This document shows, in pieces, positions 8,880-17,231 of a DNA stretch of 64,000 nt; position 1 is the first letter of the stretch; each line of letters opens with the position of its first letter. Origin of the DNA: Brevibacterium pigmentatum (GTDB lineage: Bacteria > Actinomycetota > Actinomycetes > Actinomycetales > Brevibacteriaceae); assembly GCF_011617465.1 (NCBI RefSeq), contig NZ_CP050153.1, positions 3,162,001 to 3,226,000 on the forward strand. Direction: 5' to 3'. The position numbers were made by a program, and so were the translations under genes. Under the pieces are notes generated by a model, which did no database searches, was not told the DNA's origin, and saw only the letters and a program-made list of their open reading frames with translations.

Positions 8880-9641
8880 GTGGACCCACAATCTTCGAAG
8901 GCGCAGCTGCGGTCCCGCATCCGCGCCGCGCGCACAGACCGCTCCCTCGCCGCGGCGACTCCCGCCTCACCGTCGTCCGTGACGTCAGCATCACCGCAGG
9001 TCACCCCCACCGAGGCGACCTCGACCACTGCCTCGCGCGTGGACCCCGCAGAGTCCGAGGGCTCCGTGGCTGCCGCCGCGTGGGACCTCATCTGTCAGAC
9101 GCCGGTTCGCTCCCTCCTCGCCTATGCGGCGCTGCCCGGAGAGCCGGACCTCGATCCTGCGTTGGACCGGTTCCTCGCAGCCGGCGGCACCGTCTACCTG
9201 CCGGTCGTCACGACGGTGGGTCAGCCCCTTATGTTCGGTCAGGTCACCGGTTCGATGGCCAGCCTGACGCCGCAGGGCAGATGGGGAATCCGCGAACCGG
9301 CCCAGGATGACGACCTGCTCACCGCTGCCCAGCTGCTCTCCCCCACGGTCGGCCTCGACCTCATCTTCGTCCCCGCACTGGGGTTCGGCGCCGATGGCGC
9401 CCGCCTGGGCAACGGCGGCGGCTTCTATGACCGAACCTTCGGCCCGCACGGGGCGCAGCCTCTCGGCTCGGGATCTCGAGAGTCGGGGCCCCAAGGCTCA
9501 GGGCACCGTGCAGCGGAGCCGCGGGTCGTCGGGGTGTGCTTCGCCCAGGAACTCGGTCTGAGCGGCCTCGTCGCCGAGGACTGGGATCTGCGCATTCCCG
9601 CGGCCGTCACCGAGAACGGAACTCACACCTTCACCAACTGA
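8880..9641 (+). CDS. 5-formyltetrahydrofolate cyclo-ligase
   Basis: 253 residues. It converts 5-formyl-THF to 5,10-methenyl-THF with ATP. The C-terminal substrate/metal motif is clear: FVPALGFGADGARLGNGGGF followed by YDR. The N-terminal SKAQLRSRIRAAR is the usual start of the family. Two low-complexity insertions (Ala/Ser/Thr-rich near residues 25-60, Gly/Ser-rich near 195-220) make it longer than the usual ~190 residues. The start is GTG 8880, 7 nt after a -10 box; the open frame extends far upstream but that part overlaps galU antisense. Confidence 0.9.
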   Translation: MDPQSSKAQLRSRIRAARTDRSLAAATPASPSSVTSASPQVTPTEATSTTASRVDPAESEGSVAAAAWDLICQTPVRSLLAYAALPGEPDLDPALDRFLAAGGTVYLPVVTTVGQPLMFGQVTGSMASLTPQGRWGIREPAQDDDLLTAAQLLSPTVGLDLIFVPALGFGADGARLGNGGGFYDRTFGPHGAQPLGSGSRESGPQGSGHRAAEPRVVGVCFAQELGLSGLVAEDWDLRIPAAVTENGTHTFTN

Positions 9642-9777
9642 CTCAGGCCGTCTTCGCGGGCCGGCTCACTTCTTCACTGACTGTTCATCGGGAATCGGCA
9701 CGCACTCGCGCGTGTTGATATGTGGATAACCTTGTGCATATCGCGGACCGGTGCTCCGGGGAGGTTCCGGTGTGCAC

Positions 9778-9783
9778 TATAAT
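9778..9783 (+). promoter_or_regulatory. -10 box of the fmdB-like gene
   Basis: A consensus TATAAT lies 25 bp before the ATG at 9808, with GAAAGG as the ribosome site between. No good -35 hexamer is seen at the right distance. Confidence 0.6.
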
Positions 9784-9807
9784 CTTGTCGTCGAAGAAAG
9801 GTCTCGA

Positions 9808-10131
9808 ATGCCCGTCTACTCCTACGCCTGCAAGAGCTGTGGTCATGCCTTTGATATTCATCAGGACTTCAGCGATGACTCACTCACCGTCTGCCCGGAA
9901 TGCCAGGGCCGCCTGAAGAAGGTATTCGGCGCTGTGGGCATCAGCTTCAAGGGATCCGGCTTCTACGCCACCGACTCCCGCTCGAGCAAGTCGAGCACCG
10001 TCAGCTCCTCGAGTTCTGACTCCTCTTCGAAGGAATCCTCGAGTTCGTCGGCGAAGGAAACCTCAAGCACCTCCTCGTCGAATTCGTCATCGAGCACCTC
10101 CTCGGCGGCGAGCACTCCAGCCGCCAGCTGA
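9808..10131 (+). CDS. FmdB-type zinc ribbon protein (Ruc-like)
   Basis: 107 residues. The N-terminal FmdB zinc ribbon has two CxxC knuckles (CKSC and CPEC), followed by GISFKGSGFYATDSR and a Ser/Thr tail of about 45 residues. Mycobacterial Rv0991c, in the same gene neighbourhood (next to 5-FTHF cyclo-ligase and near mscL), has been described as a redox-regulated chaperone with a disordered tail; this is a good positional and architectural match. The true start is ATG 9808; an upstream in-frame ATG at 9751 lies before the promoter. Confidence 0.85.
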   Translation: MPVYSYACKSCGHAFDIHQDFSDDSLTVCPECQGRLKKVFGAVGISFKGSGFYATDSRSSKSSTVSSSSSDSSSKESSSSSAKETSSTSSSNSSSSTSSAASTPAAS

Positions 10132-10175
10132 TCGATTCGGTTCCCCGAACCGGCTCTCTTCACTCAGACACTGAT

Positions 10176-10207
10176 CGCCTGTGGACGACACGAATCGTCC
10201 ACAGGCG
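10176..10207 (+). terminator. Intrinsic terminator after fmdB-like gene
   Basis: A perfect 13-bp stem (CGCCTGTGGACGA) with a 6-nt loop, followed by GCTTTCG. Confidence 0.75.
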
Positions 10208-10254
10208 GCTTTCGCGACCTTGCTGCCGGCCATGCAGCGCCGCAAGCTCGGCAC

Positions 10255-10884
10255 ATGGGCATCTTCCACCGCATTCGAACCTCGTCTCCGAGCTGGGCAC
10301 GACCGTCTCGCATTCGGCCTCAGCGCATCCTCGCTGCCATCTGCCTTGCCTGCGCCTGTGCTCTCGCCGTCTGGATGCTCACGCCGAGCAGTGCGGGAAC
10401 GGCGATCGTCGTCGCGAAGTCGGACCTGGCGCCTGGAACCGAGCTCACGGCACAGGACCTCACGCTCACTCAGTTCCCTCCCGATCTGGTTCCCGACAAG
10501 GCGTTCAGGTCGGTTGATGAGGTGACGGGTCGGGCCACCTCGGCGGGGCTGTCGAAGGGGTCACCGCTGACCTCGTCGATCGTCCTCGACCAGCAGGCGC
10601 TGCCGAAGGGCAGCCGTGATCTGCTCATGCCGATCCGCTTGGCCGATGATGCCTCGGCGGCGCTTCTCCAACCGGGGCAGAAGATCCGTCTCTTCTCATC
10701 CCTCCCAGACGGAGGGTCTGAAGTCGTGGTCGAAAAGGTGACGATCGCCCGCCTTGTCGACAAACCCGAAGGAATAGCTTCGGAGTCAGGACAACTTGTA
10801 TCCGTGATCCTCTCCGCAGCGGATGCCGAGCATGTCGCCGAATTCGCCGGACTTCCGATCAGCTTTGCGATCCTCCCTCAATAA
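10255..10884 (+). CDS. SAF-domain membrane-anchored protein (CpaB/RcpC-like)
   Basis: 209 residues. A basic N-terminus and one hydrophobic helix (ILAAICLACACALAVWML) are followed by an SAF domain (TAIVVAKSDLAPGTELTAQD) and a C-terminal beta region. SAF proteins of this shape include CpaB/RcpC, which serve in Flp pilus assembly, but no other tad/flp gene is nearby. Many actinobacteria carry a lone copy between fmdB and mscL. The exact role is unknown. The start at ATG 10255 has only a poor ribosome site. Confidence 0.75.
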   Translation: MGIFHRIRTSSPSWARPSRIRPQRILAAICLACACALAVWMLTPSSAGTAIVVAKSDLAPGTELTAQDLTLTQFPPDLVPDKAFRSVDEVTGRATSAGLSKGSPLTSSIVLDQQALPKGSRDLLMPIRLADDASAALLQPGQKIRLFSSLPDGGSEVVVEKVTIARLVDKPEGIASESGQLVSVILSAADAEHVAEFAGLPISFAILPQ

Positions 10885-11023
10885 CCTCTCTGCCAACGGC
10901 GGGTCATCAGACCAGCTGAACGGCTGTGGGCGGAGATTCTTGCGCTCACAGAGCCTGCTTTCTACATTGCTTTTCGGCACTGCGGATCATCAATACCATG
11001 GTCAGACTCGCAGAACATTTCTG

Positions 11024-11051
11024 CTGACAATGTGGTAGCCATGTGTACTAT
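11024..11051 (+). promoter_or_regulatory. Promoter of mscL
   Basis: CTGACA (11024-11029) and TACTAT (11046-11051) with a 16-bp spacer lie 65 bp before the mscL start. Confidence 0.5.
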
Positions 11052-11115
11052 TGGAACGTAATTGAACAATTCGATAACAGCATTTCAGTGAACACACACC
11101 GAAAGGGTCTCTCTA

Positions 11116-11577
11116 ATGCTTAAGGGATTCAGAGACTTCATTCTCCAGGGGAATGTCGTCGAACTGGCAACAGCGGTCATCATCGGCGGCGCATTCACCG
11201 CCATCGTCACCGCCTTCTCCGACAAGATCATCAACCCGCTCATCGCCGCCGTCGGTGGCGCTGAGGGCCCGGCCCTGCAGATCCCGCTCAAGGAAGGTGT
11301 CCCTGAGGCAACCCTTGATATCGGTGCAGTCATCACTGCGGCCATCAACTTCCTCATCGTTGCCGCCATCGTCTACTTCATCATCATCGTGCCGATGAAC
11401 AAGCTCAATGAGCTGCGCAAGCGCGGAGTTCCCGAGGAAGAAGTTCCTCCGACCACCGAGGATCTGCTCGGCGACATCCGCGAAATCCTGCGCAACCAGA
11501 CCGCTTCGGCTGCTGGTCCTGCTCAGGGTCCCGCTACCGACGGACCAGTCGATCCGAATCAGCCTCCGCGGCACTGA
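11116..11577 (+). CDS. mscL: Large-conductance mechanosensitive channel
   Basis: 153 residues. It opens a wide pore in the cell membrane on osmotic down-shock. The amphipathic N-terminal helix and TM1 (GFRDFILQGNVVELATAVII, then GGAFTAIVTAF) and TM2 (AINFLIVAAIVYFIIIVPMN) are clear. A charged C-terminal bundle (LRKRGVPEEEVP) and an Ala/Pro-rich tail end the protein. The start has GAAAGG upstream. It is monocistronic with its own promoter and terminator. Confidence 0.95.
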   Translation: MLKGFRDFILQGNVVELATAVIIGGAFTAIVTAFSDKIINPLIAAVGGAEGPALQIPLKEGVPEATLDIGAVITAAINFLIVAAIVYFIIIVPMNKLNELRKRGVPEEEVPPTTEDLLGDIREILRNQTASAAGPAQGPATDGPVDPNQPPRH

Positions 11578-11596
11578 TCTTCAGCCGATCGCACAG

Positions 11597-11626
11597 AAGG
11601 CCCGCTCTCATCTGAGAGCGGGCCTT
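11597..11626. terminator. Terminator of mscL
   Basis: A perfect 14-bp stem (AAGGCCCGCTCTCA) with a 2-nt loop and a CTTCGT tail. It may also serve the convergent small gene that ends at 11714. Confidence 0.8.
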
Positions 11627-11713
11627 CTTCGTATCTCGAACCCGTCGAGCGCTGGGAACAGCTGGATCAGCAGCTGCAACAAGATATGTCGGATTCTCGA
11701 ACCGGGGCGGGTC

Positions 11714-11989
11714 CTATGACCAGTGCGGGGGTTTCTGAGAACGGTAGTAGTCTTCGCTGAAGCCACCGCCACCGATCTCGGCTTCATTGCGCAGAGTGGC
11801 GCGGTATCGACGTTTCGCCGCTTCGATCCGGGCTTTCCGAGCCTCCTCGGACTCGTCGGCGCCTTGCGCCGGTCCGTCTGGATCAGTGCCAGGCTCGCCA
11901 GTACTGGGCTTGCCGGCCCCTCCCTCGTCAGGACCGACCGCCTCGCGGTCCTGGTCGGCATCCTCGGCGTCGGACGGCCGCTCAGGCAT
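11714..11989 (-). CDS. Small acidic conserved-looking protein, unknown function
   Basis: 91 residues, read from ATG 11989, which overlaps the last 8 nt of the large helicase-like gene. The N-terminal half is acidic and Gly/Pro-rich; the C-terminal half has a basic helix (RKARIEAAKRRYRATLR) and ends GFSEDYYRSQKPPHWS. The ending with aromatic and His/Trp residues resembles short proteins found next to DUF4011-type helicase genes in other actinobacteria, as I recall. Translation is probably coupled to the upstream gene. A longer frame open to 12508 is antisense-like noise. Confidence 0.7.
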   Translation of the reverse strand: MPERPSDAEDADQDREAVGPDEGGAGKPSTGEPGTDPDGPAQGADESEEARKARIEAAKRRYRATLRNEAEIGGGGFSEDYYRSQKPPHWS

Positions 11990-14900
11990 CGTCGTTCTTC
12001 GACCCCGACTTCGCCGAGGCGGTCCCGCCCGACTCGGTCTCAGCCGAATCCGTGTCGACCGTAGATTCCGTCCCGGCCGAACCATTGACAGCCGAATCCG
12101 TGCCGGCCGTGGAATCCGTGCCTGCCGAACCCGCGCCAATCGAGTCCTCACCGACTGAAACGGCGGTGCCCGAGTCCTCACCGACCGCGTCGGCGCCGGC
12201 GGAGTCGTCGTCCGCCTCGGCGACCTGATCGTTGCTTGCGGTCTGGACGAGGCCGGCGGACCGGAGCTCATCGGCGCGGATCTTGCCGGTGTCGAAGGTC
12301 GGAAGGATGTCGTCTTCGACTGGCCCGGCGGAGTTAGACCGTGGGATGAACACCTCGGAGCCCGTGACCTTCTTCGCCTGTGCATGGCGTTCGCGGTAAC
12401 GGTCCACGGCCGCCTGCAGCTGGGAATCGCCCCGGCTCGAACTGCCCTTCTGCGCCAGCGCGGTGCGCAGCAGATCCTTGATCTCACCATCGCCGCGCAC
12501 CACCGCATCCGACTGGATCCAGTCGATCATCTGGTCGAGGCCTTCGGCAGAGTACTTGTGCATCGGCAGACCGGGCACGAGCTTCGGGCGGCTGCCGGTG
12601 CGACCGACGACCACGGAGGCGGCACGCGCCGCGTTGAGCACGGCCTGAGGGCTCATCGTCTCCACGGTGGCGCGCCAGGCTTCGAAGATCTTCTCGGTCT
12701 CGGTCTGCGGGTCGACGAACGCATCCGTCGACCATACGCGCATGAACTTCCAACCACGACGGCTCAGCTGTTCGGGCAGCACCCGATCGCGCTGGCGCAG
12801 GCTGCGCATGGACGCGTATTCGGGTCCGTCGCCGGCGACGGCGATGATCATTCCGTGCTCGTCCTCGGTCGAGTTCGCCACGGCCAGATCGATGCCGTTG
12901 TAATGCTCGTGGGCGACGACGCCGAGCTGCAGCAGTCGGTCGGCGATGTCGCCCATCAGCGGATCGTAGATCTCACCGTGCGGTCCGGGCTGGTGGACTC
13001 CCCCGGTCGCGACCTCTTCGAGCAGGCGCGGCAGCATGACCGCTCCCCCGTTGAGTTTGCTCCGGTCGAAGTCCTCGGCCTCGATGCTCGAGACCAGGGT
13101 CAGCCGCTTCCGGGCCCGCGTCATCGTGGCGGCGAGAATACGGCGCCCGTCCGGGCCGGACAGCGGACCGAAATCGTGGATGACGCGACCGTGGACGGTG
13201 CGGCCAAAGCCGAGGGTGAAGATCACGGCGTCGCGCGACATGCCCTGGACGCGTTCGGCGTCGGTGACGACGAACGGCTCCTTCGACGAATCGCTGAAGA
13301 ACGCGGCCACATACGGCAGATCCTTCATCGCCCGCGAGATCGCGGTGGCCACCCGCTGAGCGTGATGCGGGGTGAGCGTGACGACGGCCAGCGACTCCCG
13401 CGACCGGTTCCGCGCGTGCTTGAGCACCAAGTCGACGACCCGTTTGACCTCGGCGTCGGGGCTTTCGACCCGACCGGTGCCGATGTCCGTGGGGCCTCTG
13501 CCGTCGGCGACATAGGAGAATTCGAGACCGCTGCCCTCACCCGTGTGGGCGGTCGGCAGCGTCGAGATCGTCGAATCGTAGAAGTGCCGGTTGGCCAGGT
13601 CGATGAGCCCGACCGGGGACAGCCGGTAGGAGTTCGACAGCCGCATCCGCGGCAGGAACTCGCCGAGGCGGTCCTGCACCGATCGCGGATGTTTCCCGTC
13701 GTCCATGCCGAAGCGATCGACGGCGATCGAGAACGGGCGCGGACCGAGCAGTCGCGAGTCGCCGAGCGAGATGACCTGCCGGGCGCGGGTGATGCCGGGA
13801 ACGACATCGGCGACCGAAAGTCGTCCGGCATCGGCGATGACGACCGCGTCGAAGAGCGGCAGGGCCGAGAAGAGTTCGGGCACCGTGTACGGGCTGCCCA
13901 TCCACACAGGGGCCAGAGTCGTCAGCAGTTCGGGGGCCTGAGTGGAGATCCGCTTCGTCGAGGTGTGCTTCGACAGAAGCTCCTGTTTGATCACCCCGGC
14001 GGCAATCGGGTCGGAGTCGATTCCGCGCTTCCATGCCTGCGCGTGGTTGTAACGCAGGCGGGAGGCACCGGCGGCGACGAAGGCGCGATCGTTCTCGCGG
14101 AAGCCTTCGGCGACCTGGTGGAGAGCGGCACCGTCGTGACGGCCGATCGCCGGATCTTCGCCGGCCATGGTCTGCAGCACGGAGGCCCAATAGGCGAGGT
14201 CGAATTCGGGGCCGACGAGTGATTCGTCGACCTTGCGGCGACGCAGGTCGGCCATGAGGTCGCCGAGGCCCTCACCGTCGAGTTCACGCTGCAGGCGGGA
14301 GCGTTCGGGCAGTTCGGCGAGGTTCTCGGAGTCGCTGCCCATCGCTTCGGTGCGTGCCTGGAGTTCCTCGATGAGCATCGATCCGAGGTCACCGCCGTCC
14401 GGGGTGGTCTCGAGGATCGGCTTGAGCTTGGCGATGTCGGCTTCGACGCTCTGGAGGATCTCGTCGGATTCGAGGACGCCGCGCGGAATCTGCGGGCGGC
14501 CGTCGTGTCCGGCAAGGTCCGCGAGGATAACGCGCTGGGCGCGGACGTCGATGAGGGCGTCGTGGAGGTCGGTCACCTCGGCGCCGGGGCGGAGGAATTC
14601 CGCGGCCGACTTCTTCAGGCGACGGCGCTGCATCATGCCCATCTCGACTCCGACATCGGCCCGGTACTCGGGTGTGCCGGTGGCGGCGATGAGGTCGTCG
14701 AGTCGGTGGTCGTAGATGTCGGGCGCGAAATTGTCGAGTGTCTTGCGCACGCGCAGGAGCACGCGGATGGCGCGGGACCAATCGTCGATATTGCGACGCG
14801 GGTTGAGCTTCGCCTTCTGCAGCACCGGTTCGGTCGCAGAGACGAGGTCGGGGATCATCCGACCGATGCGCTCGGCCACCGTGCGTGCAGCTTCGGCTTC

Positions 14901-16892
14901 CTCGACGGATTTGAGGTCGGCCCCGAACCAGACGGTGTCTTCGACATCGAGGGTGAAGGCGCCGAGTCGAGCGAGTTCGCCGAGCTTGCCGCGCAGGATG
15001 TTCCGGCGGTCTTCGCTGGCGCCGAGGATGTCGTCATCGAAGCGCACCGGAGTCTGCGGGGAGTTGTCGCCGGAGGTGAGTTCGGCGAGGTGCTGCATGG
15101 TTTCGTAGACAGAGACGTCCCACGGCTTGCGCCTGCGGTGCAGGGACGAGACGTGATCGGCCAGGGTCGCGCGCTGTTCGTTGAGTTCGGTCAGCAGGCG
15201 GGAGAGGTCCGGGCGTTCGGATTTCTCTGCCGAAGCGATGAGACCGATGAGCTGCTTGCGGATGTCTTCCGAGCCGGCCCGGGTGTCGACGGCGAAGTCG
15301 GAGAGTCCCACCTCGCCGAGACGTGCGGAGAAATCGTCGAGGGCATCGGAGGTCTGCGCAAGGAAGAGCACGCTCTTGCCGGTGTGTGCCAGGGTGGTGG
15401 CCACTGCGACGGCGACCTGGGTGGCGCCGGTTCCGGGCGGGGTGTCAACGACGACGGAGTGACCGGACACGGCGGCGTCGACGACGGCCTGCTGGTCACC
15501 GTCGACATCGATGACGAGGAATTCTTCCTGCGGCTTCCGGTCGGGAAGCGGCGTGATCGGTTCCTGGAGAGCAGCGGGAACGACGTCGTCACCGTCGGCT
15601 TCAGCCGCGGGTGCTGTCTTCTCAGACGTGGTCGCCGATCCGGCTTCGGCATCGGTCGACGTCTTCTCGTCGTCGGTGGTCGTCTCGACGACGGACTCGG
15701 CGGCAGTGACCGGCTCTGCGGCATCGAGTGGTTCGTCGGTGATCGGCACGGTCGGCTGACCGTAGTCCTCATCGGCATCGGCATCCGCTGCATCAGCGGA
15801 ACCGGCAGCTGCCTTCGACGAAGCATTCTCGGCCGCAGGCTTCTCGGACGCAGCCTTCTCATCGGTCTTCTCGCCGCTGGTTGCCGACTCATCAGCGGAC
15901 TCAGCAGCATCCTCGGCGGGGTCGCCTTCTGCCGTTTCCGCAGTCTTCGTCTCAGCTCCGGACTTCGCTGCGTCCGCGGAGGTCGCTTCCGGCGCTGACC
16001 TTTCATCGCCTGCGGGTTCGGTGTCCTTGTCTGCGGATTCGGCGGCGGCGACACCGGCGACTCTCTTAGCTTCAGCACGCTTCTGCTCGGCTTCGGCTTT
16101 CTCTGCCGCTGCGATCTTCTCATCCGGGAGCACTCCCGGCTGCGGAACATAGGAAGGACCGCCGAGCGAGGCGCGCACGTCTTCGTCGCCGGCCAACGCC
16201 CGCAGCACAGGGTGCTGGGTGGGCAGGTAGTCGGTCGAGAACGGGCGCGCGATATTCGCGAACGTCGAGATGATCAGGCGGTGATTGATCCGCAGGCCGG
16301 GTACGCTCTGCCCCAGATCGCGCAGACGGTCGAGAGCCGGACCCGGGTCGAAGCCGTGCGGGCCGCCGGTTGAGTCGACCCATTCGTCGACAGGCACGTC
16401 GAGGTCGTATTCCTCACGGAGGTGCTGGACGAGTGCCGGGTTGATCGTGATCTCGTTGTCGAGCACGATCTCGTAGTCTTCGACGCGGGATCCGCGAGGC
16501 ACCAGCGTGATGTGGCGCATGACGACGGGGGCGTTGAACTTGAACTTCGAATCCTTCTCCGTCCACGAGGCGAAACCGATCGCCAGGTGGGCGGTGCGGA
16601 TGCCGCGTTCATTGTCGAGCTGCTCGGCCTTCGACCGGATGGATTTCGCTCGACGGCGCGCATCGGCGAGGATGTCGTGGTCGCGGATCAGGCTGGAGAG
16701 TCGGGTGGCGCGACCGGCCAGCAGCTGTGCCAGGCCGGAGGGGTGGGCGCCGGAGAGGTCGATGCTGCCGTCACGGGAGTCCCGGAAATGAAGCATGGTG
16801 TCGCGACCGCCCAGATGGGCAGCCTGCCTTTTCCACTCGGCGAAGACATCTCCGAGTTCTGGGAACTGTTCGTCTCTAACGGAATCCGACAC
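11982..16892 (-). CDS. Giant SF1 helicase / REase-like protein with altered catalytic motifs
   Basis: 1,636 residues. Order: an N-terminal DUF4011-like part (residues 1-270), an acidic Ala/Glu/Ser linker (about 275-460), an SF1-type helicase region (about 465-1290), a Vsr/MTES_1575-like nuclease-fold region (about 1320-1420), and a Ser/Thr/Asp-rich tail. Motif residues are unusual. The P-loop reads DTPPGTGATQ, with Ala in place of the Lys. The Walker B position reads VVIADAGRL where DEAS/DEAQ is expected. The motif after it is SLGDSRLLGP rather than GD-x-x-QLPP. RVQGMSRDAVIF lacks the DE of QGDERD. The nuclease stretch MIIAVAGDGPEY lacks the usual Glu. The TRARKRL arginine motif is kept. It is probably an ATPase-dead scaffold or DNA-binding protein. 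It starts at GTG 16892, 6 nt from a TAGGGT box (leaderless), and overlaps the next gene by 8 nt. Confidence 0.85.
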   Translation of the reverse strand: MSDSVRDEQFPELGDVFAEWKRQAAHLGGRDTMLHFRDSRDGSIDLSGAHPSGLAQLLAGRATRLSSLIRDHDILADARRRAKSIRSKAEQLDNERGIRTAHLAIGFASWTEKDSKFKFNAPVVMRHITLVPRGSRVEDYEIVLDNEITINPALVQHLREEYDLDVPVDEWVDSTGGPHGFDPGPALDRLRDLGQSVPGLRINHRLIISTFANIARPFSTDYLPTQHPVLRALAGDEDVRASLGGPSYVPQPGVLPDEKIAAAEKAEAEQKRAEAKRVAGVAAAESADKDTEPAGDERSAPEATSADAAKSGAETKTAETAEGDPAEDAAESADESATSGEKTDEKAASEKPAAENASSKAAAGSADAADADADEDYGQPTVPITDEPLDAAEPVTAAESVVETTTDDEKTSTDAEAGSATTSEKTAPAAEADGDDVVPAALQEPITPLPDRKPQEEFLVIDVDGDQQAVVDAAVSGHSVVVDTPPGTGATQVAVAVATTLAHTGKSVLFLAQTSDALDDFSARLGEVGLSDFAVDTRAGSEDIRKQLIGLIASAEKSERPDLSRLLTELNEQRATLADHVSSLHRRRKPWDVSVYETMQHLAELTSGDNSPQTPVRFDDDILGASEDRRNILRGKLGELARLGAFTLDVEDTVWFGADLKSVEEAEAARTVAERIGRMIPDLVSATEPVLQKAKLNPRRNIDDWSRAIRVLLRVRKTLDNFAPDIYDHRLDDLIAATGTPEYRADVGVEMGMMQRRRLKKSAAEFLRPGAEVTDLHDALIDVRAQRVILADLAGHDGRPQIPRGVLESDEILQSVEADIAKLKPILETTPDGGDLGSMLIEELQARTEAMGSDSENLAELPERSRLQRELDGEGLGDLMADLRRRKVDESLVGPEFDLAYWASVLQTMAGEDPAIGRHDGAALHQVAEGFRENDRAFVAAGASRLRYNHAQAWKRGIDSDPIAAGVIKQELLSKHTSTKRISTQAPELLTTLAPVWMGSPYTVPELFSALPLFDAVVIADAGRLSVADVVPGITRARQVISLGDSRLLGPRPFSIAVDRFGMDDGKHPRSVQDRLGEFLPRMRLSNSYRLSPVGLIDLANRHFYDSTISTLPTAHTGEGSGLEFSYVADGRGPTDIGTGRVESPDAEVKRVVDLVLKHARNRSRESLAVVTLTPHHAQRVATAISRAMKDLPYVAAFFSDSSKEPFVVTDAERVQGMSRDAVIFTLGFGRTVHGRVIHDFGPLSGPDGRRILAATMTRARKRLTLVSSIEAEDFDRSKLNGGAVMLPRLLEEVATGGVHQPGPHGEIYDPLMGDIADRLLQLGVVAHEHYNGIDLAVANSTEDEHGMIIAVAGDGPEYASMRSLRQRDRVLPEQLSRRGWKFMRVWSTDAFVDPQTETEKIFEAWRATVETMSPQAVLNAARAASVVVGRTGSRPKLVPGLPMHKYSAEGLDQMIDWIQSDAVVRGDGEIKDLLRTALAQKGSSSRGDSQLQAAVDRYRERHAQAKKVTGSEVFIPRSNSAGPVEDDILPTFDTGKIRADELRSAGLVQTASNDQVAEADDDSAGADAVGEDSGTAVSVGEDSIGAGSAGTDSTAGTDSAVNGSAGTESTVDTDSAETESGGTASAKSGSKNDDA

Positions 16893-16898
16893 AATTCG

Positions 16899-16904
16899 AC
16901 CCTA
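16899..16904 (-). promoter_or_regulatory. -10 box, leaderless start of the helicase-like gene
   Basis: Minus-strand TAGGGT lies 6 nt from the GTG start at 16892. Confidence 0.45.
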
Positions 16905-16964
16905 ACGAGAAACTGTCCATAATAGGTGCTGGCACACCGTGGAACAGTGAGGTTTCTTCTACGC

Positions 16965-16970
16965 TACACT
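16965..16970 (+). promoter_or_regulatory. -10 box of tRNA-Arg
   Basis: TACACT lies 29 bp before the tRNA 5' end. No convincing -35 hexamer is seen. Confidence 0.5.
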
Positions 16971-16999
16971 GGGTGATCGTGGTTGAGGACGACCACCTG

Positions 17000-17075
17000 G
17001 CCCCCGTAGCTCAGGGGATAGAGCACCGCTCTCCTAAAGCGGGTGTCGGCAGTTCGAATCTGCCCGGGGGCGCCA
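17000..17075 (+). tRNA. tRNA-Arg (anticodon CCU)
   Basis: A complete cloverleaf: 7-bp acceptor GCCCCCG/CGGGGGC, D arm GCTC/GAGC, anticodon stem CCGCT/AGCGG with loop CTCCTAA (anticodon CCT), and T arm GGCAG/CTGCC with TTCGAAT. The CCA end is encoded at 17073-17075. It reads the rare Arg codon AGG. Confidence 0.95.
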
Positions 17076-17123
17076 GAACCACTTATCCGAGCAAGATCCA
17101 CTTGCCGACGTCGCACCGACCCA

Positions 17124-17170
17124 CCATCACCGAGGCGGCCGATCGATTCGATCGGCCGCCTCGGTGATGG
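17124..17170. terminator. Bidirectional terminator carrying the CCGAGGCGG motif
   Basis: Perfect 23-bp arms around a single central base (CCATCACCGAGGCGGCC at the outer end). It lies between tRNA-Arg and the convergent universal stress protein gene. Both arms contain the recurring CACCGAGGCGG word discussed in the findings. Confidence 0.75.
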
Positions 17171-17231
17171 TCTTCCGGCCCGAAGGAATGATTCGAGCCG
17201 TGGGCCCGGGAGTCCCGGGCTCAGTCGGGGT

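Noticed and set aside
12384..15998. Long plus-strand frames opposite the helicase-like gene
   Set aside because: Composition follows the minus-strand codon pattern; the minus-strand frame carries the conserved sequence.
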